Shown here: piece after piece, positions 14,170 to 23,041 of the stretch
How the letters are laid out: every line of letters starts with the position of its first letter
Numbering within the stretch: position 1 is the stretch's first letter
Source of the DNA: Fibrobacteria bacterium
GTDB lineage: Bacteria; Fibrobacterota; Fibrobacteria; UBA5070
DNA length: 64,000 bases
Assembly: GCA_020633825.1 (NCBI GenBank)
Contig: JACKCV010000003.1
Location: forward strand, 62,001-126,000
Direction of reading: 5' to 3'
Position numbers and translations under genes: made by a program
Notes under the pieces: model-generated
What the model saw: the letters and a program-made list of their open reading frames with translations, nothing else
What the model was told of the DNA's origin: nothing
Database searches by the model: none

Positions 14170-16686
14170 CTACACGAAGAGGTTGATCCCCGCGGTCCCG
14201 GCGGCCTCCATGTAGGCGGCGACCCCTCCGATCTCCACGCCGTCGATCAACTCCTCCCGCGACACCCCCATCAGATCCATCGACATCTGGCAGGCGGTGA
14301 TGCGCACCCCTCCGCGCACGGCGTTCTCGATCATGGTCTCCAGGTGGTCGATCTGCATGCTCTCCATCCGCCGCTTCATGAGGGCGGCGCCCACGCCCGC
14401 GAAGTTCATCCGCGACAGGGCCAGCCCGTCGGCATGGCGGGGCAGGAGGGCGTCGAACATCCGTCCCATCAGGTCCTTCCCCCGGGGGCTCCTCCCCCTT
14501 CTCCGGATGATGGAAAGTCCCCAGAAGGTGAAGAACATCGTCACCTTCTTCCCGGTCGCCAACGCGCCGTTCGCGATGACGAACGCCGCAAGGGCGCGAT
14601 CCAGATCGTTGGAGAAGACGATGAAGGTCGCCTCGTCCCCCGAAACCCTCGAGACCACGCCATGCTTCGGTTCCATCCGATCGGATTGCCGGCCGGGACG
14701 TTTTTCGACCGTCGCCGTCCAGGTGCCCTTCTCCTCCCGGACGCCGACCAGATGGTGCCCCGTGATGTTGCACCAGGATTGGGCGTCCCGCGCGAACCCG
14801 GGATCGCTGGCCTGGATCACCACCCTGCCGTGGAGGGAGGATTGGTCGACGGCCTGCTTCAATTTCAGGATCGGCCCCGGACACTGCAAGCCGCAGGCGT
14901 CGATCCGGATTTCGGCCACCGGAGCGGCGGAAAGCCCCTCGGGTGCACCGGAACCTTCCGCGTACCCCGCCTCTTCGACCGACGATTCCGGTCGGCGCAC
15001 CGCGGGACGGAATTCACCCCGATTGTCCTGCGGGTCGGTCGCGGCTTTCCAAGTCTTCCATCCACCCGTGAGGTTCCCCAGGCGCGTGTAGCCGTTTTCG
15101 CGGAGGATGCGCTCGGCGAGATACCCGCGGATCCCGACCCCGCAATAGAGCAGGAGCTCCCGATCCCGTGGAACCTCGGATAGACGCGTCCGCAAGGCGG
15201 TATTGGGGATGTTCACCGCCCCGGGGATGTGTCCCAGTTCGAACTCCTCCGGCGTCCGCACGTCCAGCAGGAAGGCGCCCGCGGCGACCCGCCGCTCCAC
15301 CTCGTCCCATCGTACGAGATCCGTCAGCCCTTCCCGTTCGTTGACCGCGACGAAAGCCGCGTAGTTGGTGCCATCCTTGGCGCTGGCGAAGGGAGGGGCG
15401 TACGCGTGCTCGAACCTCGCCAGGTCCTCGACCGTGGCCCGCATCCCCAGATGGGCCGCCACCACGTCGATGCGCTTGTCCACTCCCTCCCGCCCCACGC
15501 CCTGGGCTCCCAGGATGCGCCCGGAAGCCGGATCCCACAACAGCTTGAGGGCGTAGGGGTGGGAACCGGGGTAGTATCCGGCGTGGCTTCCCGGATGCAC
15601 GATCGCCGTGCGATAGGCGATCCCTTCGCGTTTGCACGTCTTCTCCGACAAACCCGTGGCGGCGACGGTCAAGTCGAAGACCTTGGCCACGGCCGTGGCG
15701 ATGGAGCCTCCCCAGGTGCGGGGTCTTTCCCGGACGATGTTCTCCGCGATGATGCGCGCCTGCTTGTTCGCCGGTCCCGCGAGGGGAACCGGGAGAGGGC
15801 GTCCGGTCAACGGACTCCTGGCGACGATGGCGTCCCCGGCGGCGAAGATCCAGGGCACGGATGTCCTCAAATCATCTCCGACTTCGATGTATCCCCGTTG
15901 GTCCAGGCGTATCCCCGCCTCCCTGGCCAGACGGGTGTCGGGCTTCACCCCGATGGACAGGATCACCAGGTCCGCGGAGAGACCGACCCCCGACCGGAGA
16001 TCGACCTGGACGCGGTCGGACCCCCGGGCGACGAATTCCTTCACCCCGTCGGCGAGATGGAGCCCCACCCCCTTTTCCCGGAGATGATGGTGGACGGGTG
16101 CCGCCATTTCGAAATCGACGACGTTCATCACCTGGTCGAGGGCCTCCACCACCGTCGTGGCGATCCCCTTCTCCCAGAGGTTTTCCGCCATCTCCAACCC
16201 GATGAATCCAGCTCCCACCACGACCGCCCGTTCCGGACGATGGATCTCGACGACCTCCTTGATCCGGTCGATGTCGGGAACCGACCTCAAGGTCAGGATC
16301 CGGGGATGGTCGACACCGGGGATCGGGGGACGGACGGGTTCCGCACCCGGAGAGAGAACCAGGGCGTCGCAGGACTCCTCCCGGACGATCCCGGTCTTCC
16401 GGTCCAACAGCGAAACCTTCTTGTTGGCCACGTCGATGGCGATCGCTTCCGTGCCGACGCGCACCTCGATGTTCAAGGTCCTGCGGAAGGTCTCGGGAGT
16501 CATCAGGAACAATTTTTCCCGGTCTTCGATGACACCCCCGGCGTAGTAGGGCAAACCGCAGTTGGCGTAGGAGACGTGCTCTCCCCGCTCCACCAGGATG
16601 ATTTCCGCGGATTCGTCGAGGCGGCGCAACCTCGCCGCCGCCGAGGCTCCTCCCGCCACACCCCCGACCACGATCACCTTCCGCAT
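14170..16686 (-). CDS. Sulfur-trafficking fusion: CoA-disulfide reductase, rhodanese, TusA and DsrE domains
   Basis: An 838-residue four-part protein. Residues 1-445 are an FAD/NAD(P)H pyridine-nucleotide disulfide reductase of the CoA-disulfide/persulfide reductase type: 'GGVAGGASAAARLRRL' FAD site, catalytic C43 in 'SYANCGLPYY', 'VVGAGFIGLEMAENL' NAD site. Residues about 455-555 are a rhodanese with active C515 ('YCGVGIRG'). Residues about 590-670 are TusA with C602 ('CGLQCPGPILKLKQ'). The last 160 residues are DsrE-like with a conserved C799 ('ITACQMSMDLMGV'). Each module carries a thiol, so the chain can reduce a persulfide and pass sulfur between domains. Related fusions are known. An inverted repeat lies 80-110 bases upstream. 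It probably acts in persulfide handling or sulfur relay in the cytoplasm. Confidence 0.92.
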   Translation of the reverse strand: MRKVIVVGGVAGGASAAARLRRLDESAEIILVERGEHVSYANCGLPYYAGGVIEDREKLFLMTPETFRRTLNIEVRVGTEAIAIDVANKKVSLLDRKTGIVREESCDALVLSPGAEPVRPPIPGVDHPRILTLRSVPDIDRIKEVVEIHRPERAVVVGAGFIGLEMAENLWEKGIATTVVEALDQVMNVVDFEMAAPVHHHLREKGVGLHLADGVKEFVARGSDRVQVDLRSGVGLSADLVILSIGVKPDTRLAREAGIRLDQRGYIEVGDDLRTSVPWIFAAGDAIVARSPLTGRPLPVPLAGPANKQARIIAENIVRERPRTWGGSIATAVAKVFDLTVAATGLSEKTCKREGIAYRTAIVHPGSHAGYYPGSHPYALKLLWDPASGRILGAQGVGREGVDKRIDVVAAHLGMRATVEDLARFEHAYAPPFASAKDGTNYAAFVAVNEREGLTDLVRWDEVERRVAAGAFLLDVRTPEEFELGHIPGAVNIPNTALRTRLSEVPRDRELLLYCGVGIRGYLAERILRENGYTRLGNLTGGWKTWKAATDPQDNRGEFRPAVRRPESSVEEAGYAEGSGAPEGLSAAPVAEIRIDACGLQCPGPILKLKQAVDQSSLHGRVVIQASDPGFARDAQSWCNITGHHLVGVREEKGTWTATVEKRPGRQSDRMEPKHGVVSRVSGDEATFIVFSNDLDRALAAFVIANGALATGKKVTMFFTFWGLSIIRRRGRSPRGKDLMGRMFDALLPRHADGLALSRMNFAGVGAALMKRRMESMQIDHLETMIENAVRGGVRITACQMSMDLMGVSREELIDGVEIGGVAAYMEAAGTAGINLFV

Positions 16687-16768
16687 GTTCTGTCCTTCCC
16701 AGAGTGGAACCCAGGCCGACTCGTCCTCCCACCTCGGGGTGACGGCAGCAGCTCCCAGTATTGACCTA

Positions 16769-16793
16769 TTTAGGATGTCATAAACACCCTAAA
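16769..16793. promoter_or_regulatory. Inverted repeat upstream of the sulfur fusion gene
   Basis: TTTAGG and CCTAAA, perfect 6-base arms 13 bases apart, in an AT-rich island about 83-107 bases upstream of the fusion gene's ATG. The local drop in GC and the symmetry suggest a repressor or activator site, or part of the promoter. No matching regulator gene lies next to it, so the binding protein is unknown. Confidence 0.4.
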
Positions 16794-16925
16794 GGTTACA
16801 GGAAATTTCGGATCCACGAAGATTTTTTGGCAGGAAGTCCCTCCTTCGCCACGAGTGCTCCCTCCAACCCGTGCGCCCTGGTGAAAACGTCCGTCGCGCG
16901 GGGAACGCCCGTTCTCGTGTCGCCC

Positions 16926-16955
16926 TTGTTCCACCCGGGGGTGTGAGTATATTTC
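16926..16955 (+). promoter_or_regulatory. Probable FCB-type promoter of tRNA-Thr
   Basis: TTG at 16926-16928, then 19 bases, then TATATTTC at 16948-16955. This fits the TTTG / TAnnTTTG pattern with the usual 19-21 base spacing, differing in the last base. The tRNA begins 17 bases further on. Confidence 0.5.
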
Positions 16956-16971
16956 CCCTCTCTCGTCCTAT

Positions 16972-17044
<73 letters not shown>

Positions 17045-17067
17045 TTTTTCGAATCTTCGCTCGAGCG

Positions 17068-17112
17068 AACGCAGAAGGCCGGACCCGCGATGGGTTCGGC
17101 CTTCTGCGTTTT
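17068..17112 (+). terminator. Rho-independent terminator after tRNA-Thr
   Basis: The arms AACGCAGAAGGCCG and CGGCCTTCTGCGTT pair perfectly over 14 bases. The loop can pair further (ACCC with GGGT). The stem ends in TTTT at 17109-17112. It would separate tRNA transcription from the MCE gene that follows. Confidence 0.9.
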
Positions 17113-17156
17113 GAAGATCCGCCGGGAGGAACCCTTCCCCGTCCCCCTGCAAGGAT

Positions 17157-17164
17157 TAGATTGG
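17157..17164 (+). promoter_or_regulatory. Possible -10 element of the MCE gene
   Basis: TAGATTGG, a one-base variant of TAnnTTTG, 7 bases before the ATG. No Shine-Dalgarno site is present between it and the start, so the transcript would be almost leaderless. Confidence 0.4.
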
Positions 17165-17171
17165 GACGCGC

Positions 17172-18122
17172 ATGACGAAGGTCCATCCTCAAGCCCGACT
17201 GGTGGGGTTCGCCACGATCGCCCTGGTCCTCCTCCTCGCCATGGCCTTCACCCTGCACCTGTGGTACATGACCCAGAGCGGGCATGAAACCGTGCTGGTC
17301 CGGTTCGATGGTTCGGGGGAACTCATCGGCGCCCTGCAACCCGACGACCCGGTGCTCGTCCGGGGTGTCAACGTGGGTCAGGTCGAGGCCATCGCGCAGG
17401 TCCCCGGAGGCGTTCGGGTCCTGCTGCGATTCTGGAAGCACCAGGCCCTCTTCCAGGACGCCCTGGCCGTGAACACCTCCCACAGCCTGATGGGACAGCG
17501 CGTCGTGGACTTGTATCCGGGAAGGGACTCCCTGCATCCTCTGTCCCCGGACCAGACCGTCCCCGGGACCTTCGACGCCGGCATCGCCGAGACGATGAGC
17601 AAGATCTACAAGGTGCTCGACGTCGTCGTGGAACTGCGCAAGGCGATCGTCCTGATGGTCCAGGGAGGCGAGGCCGACCAGGCCCTGGCGGGCAGGATCA
17701 TGGGTGTCATGGATGGAGTGGACGAAATCCTGTCGAGCCTGGAGCGGCTGGGGAAGGGCATCGACGCCTCCGCCCCCCTCCTGGAGCGGATCGGGACCCA
17801 GACCAGGGTCGTGGCCGGAGCTCTCCCGGGCTTGGAAAGGGATCTGGCCACCAGTCTGCACGGCTCGGACACCGTGCTCGTGGCCACCAAGCGCACCCTC
17901 GATGCGATCCTCCCCTTGCTGGACTCCACGGTCCGATGGGTCCATGCCGCCACCGACACCACCGGCCCCCTGCGCCCGATCCTCCTCGACGACTCGTTCG
18001 TCGAGTCCGTCAATCGTCTGGTGGATGGTCTAAACACCTTGATGACCGTTCTGGAAGGACGCGTCCCGATCAAGTTCCGTTTCCACATCCTCGGATCGAA
18101 CCCCTCCAAACGCGGAGAATGA
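17172..18122 (+). CDS. MCE/MlaD-family lipid-transport substrate-binding protein
   Basis: A 316-residue protein with one N-terminal membrane anchor (residues about 11-33, 'LVGFATIALVLLLAMAFTL') and an MCE domain at about 38-115 ('LIGALQPDDPVLVRGVNVGQ', 'HSLMGQRVVDLYPG'). The remainder is helical and ends near 'IKFRFHILGSNPSKRGE'. MCE proteins form rings in the periplasm that bind lipids for transport between membranes, usually with an MlaE permease and MlaF ATPase. Neither partner is nearby, so this copy is an orphan here. The ATG lacks a Shine-Dalgarno site but has TAGATTGG 7 bases upstream. ispG follows after 55 bases with its own -10-like element. Confidence 0.82.
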   Translation: MTKVHPQARLVGFATIALVLLLAMAFTLHLWYMTQSGHETVLVRFDGSGELIGALQPDDPVLVRGVNVGQVEAIAQVPGGVRVLLRFWKHQALFQDALAVNTSHSLMGQRVVDLYPGRDSLHPLSPDQTVPGTFDAGIAETMSKIYKVLDVVVELRKAIVLMVQGGEADQALAGRIMGVMDGVDEILSSLERLGKGIDASAPLLERIGTQTRVVAGALPGLERDLATSLHGSDTVLVATKRTLDAILPLLDSTVRWVHAATDTTGPLRPILLDDSFVESVNRLVDGLNTLMTVLEGRVPIKFRFHILGSNPSKRGE

Positions 18123-18177
18123 AGCGCGCGTCGAGTTCTGCCTCTCCAGGGGACGCGGATTTTCGATCTTTGGGAAC

Positions 18178-20019
18178 ATGAGTCTCATCGACAACCGTTT
18201 CGGTAGCGTTCGACGTCCCGCCCACGAGGTCCGCATCGGATCCGCCTCCATCGGAGGGCGGCATCCGGTCCTGGTCCAGTCCATGACCACCACCCTCACC
18301 AGGGATGTGAAAGCCACCGTCGAACAGACGCTGCGCCTGGCCGAAGCGGGATGCGAACTGGTCCGCATCACCACGCCAACCCAGGCCGACGCGGCCTGCC
18401 TGGAGCAGATCGTCTCCCAGGTCCGATCCGCCGGGTGCTCGGTCCCGCTGTGCGCCGACATCCACTTCCAGCCGGCCGCAGCCTTCGAGGCGGTGAAATG
18501 GGTGGAGAAGGTCCGCGTGAACCCGGGCAACTTCGTCGACGCCAAGACCGCCTACGGGTTCCAGAAGGAATTCGACGACTCGACCTACGACCGGGGCCTC
18601 CAGAAGATTTCCGACAAATTCCGCCCACTCGTCCGCATGGCCCGCGAACGGGGAGTCGCCCTGCGCATCGGCACCAACCACGGCAGCCTCTCCGATCGCA
18701 TCCTGGCCCGGTACGGCGACACCCCCGAGGGCATGGTGGTTTCGGCGCTGGAATACCTCTCCGTGTGCGAGGACGAAGGCTTCGACCAGGTCGTCTTCTC
18801 CATGAAGGCCTCCAACCCCAAGATCGTGGTCCAGTGCTACCGCATCCTCGTCGACCGGCTGGACCGGGAAGGACGCAAGCCGTACCCCATCCATCTGGGC
18901 GTGACCGAAGCGGGCGAAGGCCGCGACGGACGCCTGAAGAGCGCCGTCGGGATCGGATCCCTCCTCCTCGACGGGATCGGCGACACCATCCGCGTGAGCC
19001 TGACCGAAGATCCGGTCCTGGAGATCCCGGTGGCGGCGGATCTCGTGCGCACCTGCGTGCGCCCCTTCGCCGACGAAGGCCCCATCCGCGATTTCCATGG
19101 CCGGGTCCTGTCCTCCAGCTCCGAAGGGCCGCGCGAAACCGTCGACCCCCATTCCTTCTCGCGCCGACACACCATGCCCGTCCAGCTGGGAAGCAGCACC
19201 ATCGGGTTGGCCAACCCGGTTCGGGTCGGAGCCTCCCCCGAAGTGGCGGCGACTTCCGCGGAACGCCCGGTCGAGTGGCTCGACTCCCCTTCCCCCCTCG
19301 AATCCGGACGGGCCCTGCTGCGCCCCCGATCGGCGGCGGAGGCGGCCGAGCCGGCATCCTGGCTTGCCTCGGGAACTGCGGTCGAACTGCATCTGGAGTC
19401 CGGCTGGCCCCTCCAGGAGATCGCCGCGGCCCTCCCCGCCTCGAACCTCTATCTGCTCTCCTGCGATCTCGAGAAGGACGGTCCCTGGGGCGCCCGACGG
19501 TTGGTGGCGAACTTCGACCACGTCGGGCTGAAGGCCCCCCTGGTGCTTCGCTGGAGCCTCGACGGCTCCTCGGGCGACGAGCTTCGCATGGCCGCCACCC
19601 TCGGGGGGCTCCTCATCGACGGATACGGGGACGCCGTGTGCCTCGACGGCCCCGAACCAGGCCGTCTCCTCGATCTCTCCTACGATCTCCTCCAGGCCGC
19701 AGGCGCCCGACGCTCGAAGGCCGAATTCATCTCCTGCCCTTCCTGCGGCCGAACCCTGTTCGACCTCGTGACCACCTCGGCGCGCATCCGCGCCGTCACC
19801 GGCCATCTCAAGGATGTCTCCATCGCCATCATGGGATGCATCGTCAACGGTCCCGGCGAAATGGCCGATGCCGACTTCGGGTACGTCGGCGGCACTCCCG
19901 GGTCGGTCAACCTGTACGTGCGCCGCGATTGCGTCCGTCGTGGCGTCCCCGAGGCGGAAGCCCCCGAAGCCCTCGTGGCCCTGATCCGCGAACATGGGAA
20001 ATGGGTCGATCCCGCTTGA
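18178..20019 (+). CDS. ispG: 4-hydroxy-3-methylbut-2-enyl diphosphate synthase, long form
   Basis: A 613-residue IspG (GcpE), the iron-sulfur enzyme that reduces methylerythritol cyclodiphosphate in the non-mevalonate isoprenoid pathway. The TIM-barrel half starts with 'HPVLVQSMTTTLTRDVKATV' and contains 'VRVNPGNFVD' and 'LHLGVTEAGEG'. The C-terminal half carries the [4Fe-4S] ligands in 'CPSCGRTLFD' and 'MGCIVNGPGEMADADFGYVGG'. Between them lies an insert of roughly 250 residues absent from the ~370-residue E. coli type. This three-domain form is known from plants, Chlamydiae and Bacteroidota, and supports an FCB/PVC-like origin. A GATCTTTG element sits 5 bases before the ATG and there is no Shine-Dalgarno site. 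Confidence 0.96.
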   Translation: MSLIDNRFGSVRRPAHEVRIGSASIGGRHPVLVQSMTTTLTRDVKATVEQTLRLAEAGCELVRITTPTQADAACLEQIVSQVRSAGCSVPLCADIHFQPAAAFEAVKWVEKVRVNPGNFVDAKTAYGFQKEFDDSTYDRGLQKISDKFRPLVRMARERGVALRIGTNHGSLSDRILARYGDTPEGMVVSALEYLSVCEDEGFDQVVFSMKASNPKIVVQCYRILVDRLDREGRKPYPIHLGVTEAGEGRDGRLKSAVGIGSLLLDGIGDTIRVSLTEDPVLEIPVAADLVRTCVRPFADEGPIRDFHGRVLSSSSEGPRETVDPHSFSRRHTMPVQLGSSTIGLANPVRVGASPEVAATSAERPVEWLDSPSPLESGRALLRPRSAAEAAEPASWLASGTAVELHLESGWPLQEIAAALPASNLYLLSCDLEKDGPWGARRLVANFDHVGLKAPLVLRWSLDGSSGDELRMAATLGGLLIDGYGDAVCLDGPEPGRLLDLSYDLLQAAGARRSKAEFISCPSCGRTLFDLVTTSARIRAVTGHLKDVSIAIMGCIVNGPGEMADADFGYVGGTPGSVNLYVRRDCVRRGVPEAEAPEALVALIREHGKWVDPA

Positions 20020-20324
20020 GATCTCGCACCGCGAGGTCGCTCCCCACCCCGGGAAACCGGTGAAGGTGCTTGAAAAGCAACCTCGGTGGCGAAATCGAAG
20101 GGCGACATCCAGCATCGCCGCATTGCGCCCGATCGGCTCCTGATCGGAGGCTTGCACGAGCGGAAATCGCCTTGGAGCGAGGGGCGGTATCCCTCCCCGA
20201 AATCGGGACCGACCCAACCGGCGGGGGCGCCCCGTTCCCAGGGGGTCGCATTCCCGTCACCGGGAGCGTCCGGATCTATCTTTCCCGTCCTCCAATCCAC
20301 ACCCCCTCTTCCGGGAGTCCTTCC
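20020..20324. other. Gene-free interval between ispG and serA
   Basis: About 305 bases with no convincing gene on either strand. It holds two overlapping short stems, CCGATC/GATCGG (20129-20147) and CTCC/GGAG just inside it, that could not form together. TATCTTTC at 20277-20284 is a probable -10 element for serA. I do not recognise a known riboswitch class. Confidence 0.4.
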
Positions 20325-21506
20325 ATGACCTATCGCATCGCCACGCTCAACAAGATCAGCCCAGAGGGTCTGAACCTGTTCGGTTCCGAGTACGAGGTCG
20401 CCGACGGACTCTCCTCGCCCGACGCCATCCTGGTCCGCTCCGCCCAACTGGACACCGACGGCTACCCCGGCACCCTGGCCATCGCGCGCGCCGGTGCCGG
20501 CGTCAACAACATCACCGTCGAGAAGGCCACCGCCTCGGGCATCTGCGTGTTCAACACCCCCGGCGCCAACGCCAACGCCGTGGCCGAGCTCGTGTTCACC
20601 GTCCTGGGGACCTACGCCCGCAACATCGTTCCGGGCATCCAGTTCGCCCGCGACACCGCCGCGGCCACCGAGACCGACAAGGAACTCGACGAGAAGGTCG
20701 AGAAGGGCAAAGGCAAGTTCGCGGGATTCGAGCTCGCCGGAAAGACCTTGGGCGTGATCGGCCTGGGCAAGATCGGCGTGCTGGTCGCAAACCTCGGCGT
20801 CCAGCATCGCATGAAGGTCGTCGCCTTCGATCCGTTCCCCTCGATCGACAACATCCACGCCCTGGAACCCACGGTCCAGATCGCCAAGTCGATGGCCCAG
20901 GTCGCCGCCTCCTGCGACATCCTGTCGGTCCACGTCCCCCTGTCCGACAAGACCCGCGGGATCGTGAACGCCGCGTTCCTGTCCAACATGAAGGACGGGG
21001 CCATCCTGGTGAACTACTCGCGCGGGCCCGTCGTGTCGGAATCCGACGTCCTCGCCGCCCTCGAGTCCGGCAAGCTGCGCGCCTACCTCAACGACTTCCC
21101 GGCCAAGAACCTGGTGAACCATCCCAAGGCCATCTGCACCCCCCATCTGGGAGCCTCCACCGAGGAATCCGAGGAGAACTGCGCGACCATGGCGGTCTCC
21201 CAGCTCAAGGGCTACCTGGAACTGGGGAACGTGGTGAATTCGGTGAACTTCCCGGTCTGCGAGTCCGTCCCCGACGCATCGGTCAAGACCCGTCTGATCG
21301 TGATCAACAAGGACGTCCCCAACATGATCGCCACCATCACCAAGGTGCTGGGCGACGCGGGCGTGAACATCGCGTCCCTGGTGAACAAATCCAACGGCAA
21401 GGTCGGCTACAACATCGTCGACCTGCAGTCGGACGTTCCCGCCGACCTCGTGAAGGGAATCGAGGCGACCCCCGACGTCATCCGGGTCCGGGTCATCTCG
21501 CTGTGA
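20325..21506 (+). CDS. serA: D-3-phosphoglycerate dehydrogenase
   Basis: A 393-residue NAD-dependent dehydrogenase for the first step of serine synthesis. The Rossmann core reads 'GKTLGVIGLGKIGVLVANLG'; the substrate Arg is in 'NYSRGPVVSE' and the catalytic His in 'TPHLGASTEESEENC'. The usual 'DVFExEP' segment is replaced by 'LNDFPAKNL', as in one bacterial SerA subtype. A C-terminal ACT domain ('RLIVINKDVPNMIATITKVL') suggests serine feedback or oligomer control. GGGAG lies 9 bases before the ATG. The stop overlaps a GTG in front of pyrE, so serA and pyrE probably form one unit. Confidence 0.95.
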   Translation: MTYRIATLNKISPEGLNLFGSEYEVADGLSSPDAILVRSAQLDTDGYPGTLAIARAGAGVNNITVEKATASGICVFNTPGANANAVAELVFTVLGTYARNIVPGIQFARDTAAATETDKELDEKVEKGKGKFAGFELAGKTLGVIGLGKIGVLVANLGVQHRMKVVAFDPFPSIDNIHALEPTVQIAKSMAQVAASCDILSVHVPLSDKTRGIVNAAFLSNMKDGAILVNYSRGPVVSESDVLAALESGKLRAYLNDFPAKNLVNHPKAICTPHLGASTEESEENCATMAVSQLKGYLELGNVVNSVNFPVCESVPDASVKTRLIVINKDVPNMIATITKVLGDAGVNIASLVNKSNGKVGYNIVDLQSDVPADLVKGIEATPDVIRVRVISL

Positions 21507-21517
21507 AGGAGTCCAAC

Positions 21518-22093
21518 TTGAAAGCCGCCGAAATCGCAGACATCTTCCGTCGGACCGGCGCCTTCCTCGAAGGTCACTTCATCCTGTCGTCGGGACTCCA
21601 CAGTCCCAACTACATGCAATGCGCCAAGGTCCTCCAGCACCCCGAGCACGGAGAACGGTTCGCCCGCTCCCTGGCCTCGAAGCTGGAGGCGCTGAAGCCG
21701 ACCGTCGTCCTGGCGCCGGCGCTGGGCGGGATCCTGGTGGGCTACGAGCTCGCCCGCGCCCTCAAGGTGCGATCCGTCTTCGCCGAGCGGGTCGACGGGG
21801 TCATGACCCTGCGCCGTGGACAGGAAATTTCCAAGACCGACCGCGTCGTCCTCTGCGAGGATGTGGTCACGACCGGAAAATCCATCAAGGAAGTCGAATT
21901 CCTCTGCAACGAGATCGGAGCCGAGGTGGTGGCCATGGCCGCCATCGTCGACCGCTCGGGTGGAAAGTGGGCGCTCTCCAAGCCCCTGACGAGCCTCCTG
22001 TCGATGGAGCTGGTCACCCACGATCCGGCCCAGTGCCCCCTCTGCCAGAGCGGTTCTCCCGCCATCAAACCGGGGTCCCGCCCGACCACCTGA
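21518..22093 (+). CDS. pyrE: Orotate phosphoribosyltransferase
   Basis: A 191-residue enzyme that joins orotate and PRPP to make OMP in pyrimidine synthesis. The PRPP-binding motif is 'VVLCEDVVTTGKSIKEV'; the N-terminal 'GHFILSSGLHSPNYMQCAKV' and the C-terminal 'HDPAQCPLCQSG', followed by 'KPGSR', are typical of the subtype. I chose the TTG at 21518 because AGGAG is 6 bases upstream. A GTG at 21503, overlapping the serA stop, is the alternative and adds five residues. It is co-directional with serA with almost no gap. Confidence 0.93.
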   Translation: MKAAEIADIFRRTGAFLEGHFILSSGLHSPNYMQCAKVLQHPEHGERFARSLASKLEALKPTVVLAPALGGILVGYELARALKVRSVFAERVDGVMTLRRGQEISKTDRVVLCEDVVTTGKSIKEVEFLCNEIGAEVVAMAAIVDRSGGKWALSKPLTSLLSMELVTHDPAQCPLCQSGSPAIKPGSRPTT

Positions 22094-22101
22094 AGGTTCA
22101 C

Positions 22102-22128
22102 GGCCGGGAGGACCCGTTCCTCCCGGCC
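22102..22128 (+). terminator. Strong hairpin after pyrE
   Basis: GGCCGGGAGGA and TCCTCCCGGCC form an 11-base perfect stem with a 5-base loop, 9 bases after the pyrE stop. There is no T-run after it, so it may stabilise the mRNA end rather than terminate by itself. Confidence 0.5.
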
Positions 22129-22309
22129 ACCAGGCTCCGGCGTACTCCCGGCCCGGTCGATGGGCGGCAGCACGGCAAATCCACCGTCCCGCACCGTCCA
22201 CGGGAATGGGTTCCAGGCCTTGGAGGACCGCCACGCGATCCCGAGCATTCCCTGCCGAGGATCTTTCAGCGACCTGCGCGCTCGGCGGTACCGACTCGGA
22301 CTCCGCGGT

Positions 22310-22888
22310 TCAGTTTCCGGCGGCGCATCCGCCCCAGGCCGCGATCAGGGAGTCCGCGGCCTGCTGGGCCATGTGGCGTGCCGCGTCCGAAGGATCTTCC
22401 TGCGCCGCGGTGCCCTGGTGGGTCAACGAAGCCAGGACCGCTCCGGAGCGATCCACCAGGGTCAACCGGAACCCGACCGTCGTGGAGCGACCGAACAACG
22501 CCCCCCGCTTCCATCCATCCAGGACGCCGTAGACGACGTAGTCGGCATCGAACTCGCTTCCCAGTCTGGCCGCCTGTCCGTCGGTGAGATCCCGACCGGG
22601 AAAATTCTGTTCCACCAGGCGATCCAGTTCGTCCACGGGTACGGACAGGCACCCGCGGGATTCCGCCGTGCTCCGCATGGCCTCGCGCAGGACCAGGGGG
22701 GCATCGTCGATCATCTGCGGATCCCCCGGTTGACGCAGGCGATTCTGGTCTTCGGGTTGGATCCATGCGATCCGGGGAGTTTTCATCGACGCGGGGGTAG
22801 GCGCACCGCGCCGACGCAGGATGGGCTCCAAGGAAGGTGCGCACCCGGACAAGGTCGCCACCAGGATCAGAAGGACGATTTTCACCAA
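22310..22888 (-). CDS. Lipoprotein, possibly LpoB/GNA1162-like
   Basis: A protein of about 192 residues with a hydrophobic N-terminus and a lipobox 'LSGC', so it should be diacylated and membrane-anchored. The body contains 'VPVDELDRLVEQNFPG', 'GSEFDADYVVYGVLDGW' and 'TVGFRLTLVDRSGAVLASL', an alpha/beta pattern like envelope lipoproteins of the LpoB/CsgG-like and GNA1162 groups, which look like assembly or activator factors. The start is ambiguous: TTG at 22888 and GTG at 22885 are adjacent and neither has a clear ribosome site. The gene is convergent with pyrE and divergent from the TPR gene. Function unknown beyond the fold impression. Confidence 0.65.
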   Translation of the reverse strand: MVKIVLLILVATLSGCAPSLEPILRRRGAPTPASMKTPRIAWIQPEDQNRLRQPGDPQMIDDAPLVLREAMRSTAESRGCLSVPVDELDRLVEQNFPGRDLTDGQAARLGSEFDADYVVYGVLDGWKRGALFGRSTTVGFRLTLVDRSGAVLASLTHQGTAAQEDPSDAARHMAQQAADSLIAAWGGCAAGN

Positions 22889-23041
22889 CTGCAAGCTAAC
22901 CGCCCGAGGCCTCCCGCGCCCAGACGCTAGCGAGGGCACGGAGGAGAAACGTACTCGGCCGGCGGCCAACCTCCCGCAGACCCGACTCCATGCATCCGCC
23001 CGCCGACGTCCTCTTGCGCGTCTATCTACTTTCGGATCTCC

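Noticed and set aside
16805..16946. Possible small gene between the sulfur fusion and the tRNA
   Set aside because: No ribosome site, no protein-like composition; the stretch is better explained as regulatory and tRNA promoter sequence.
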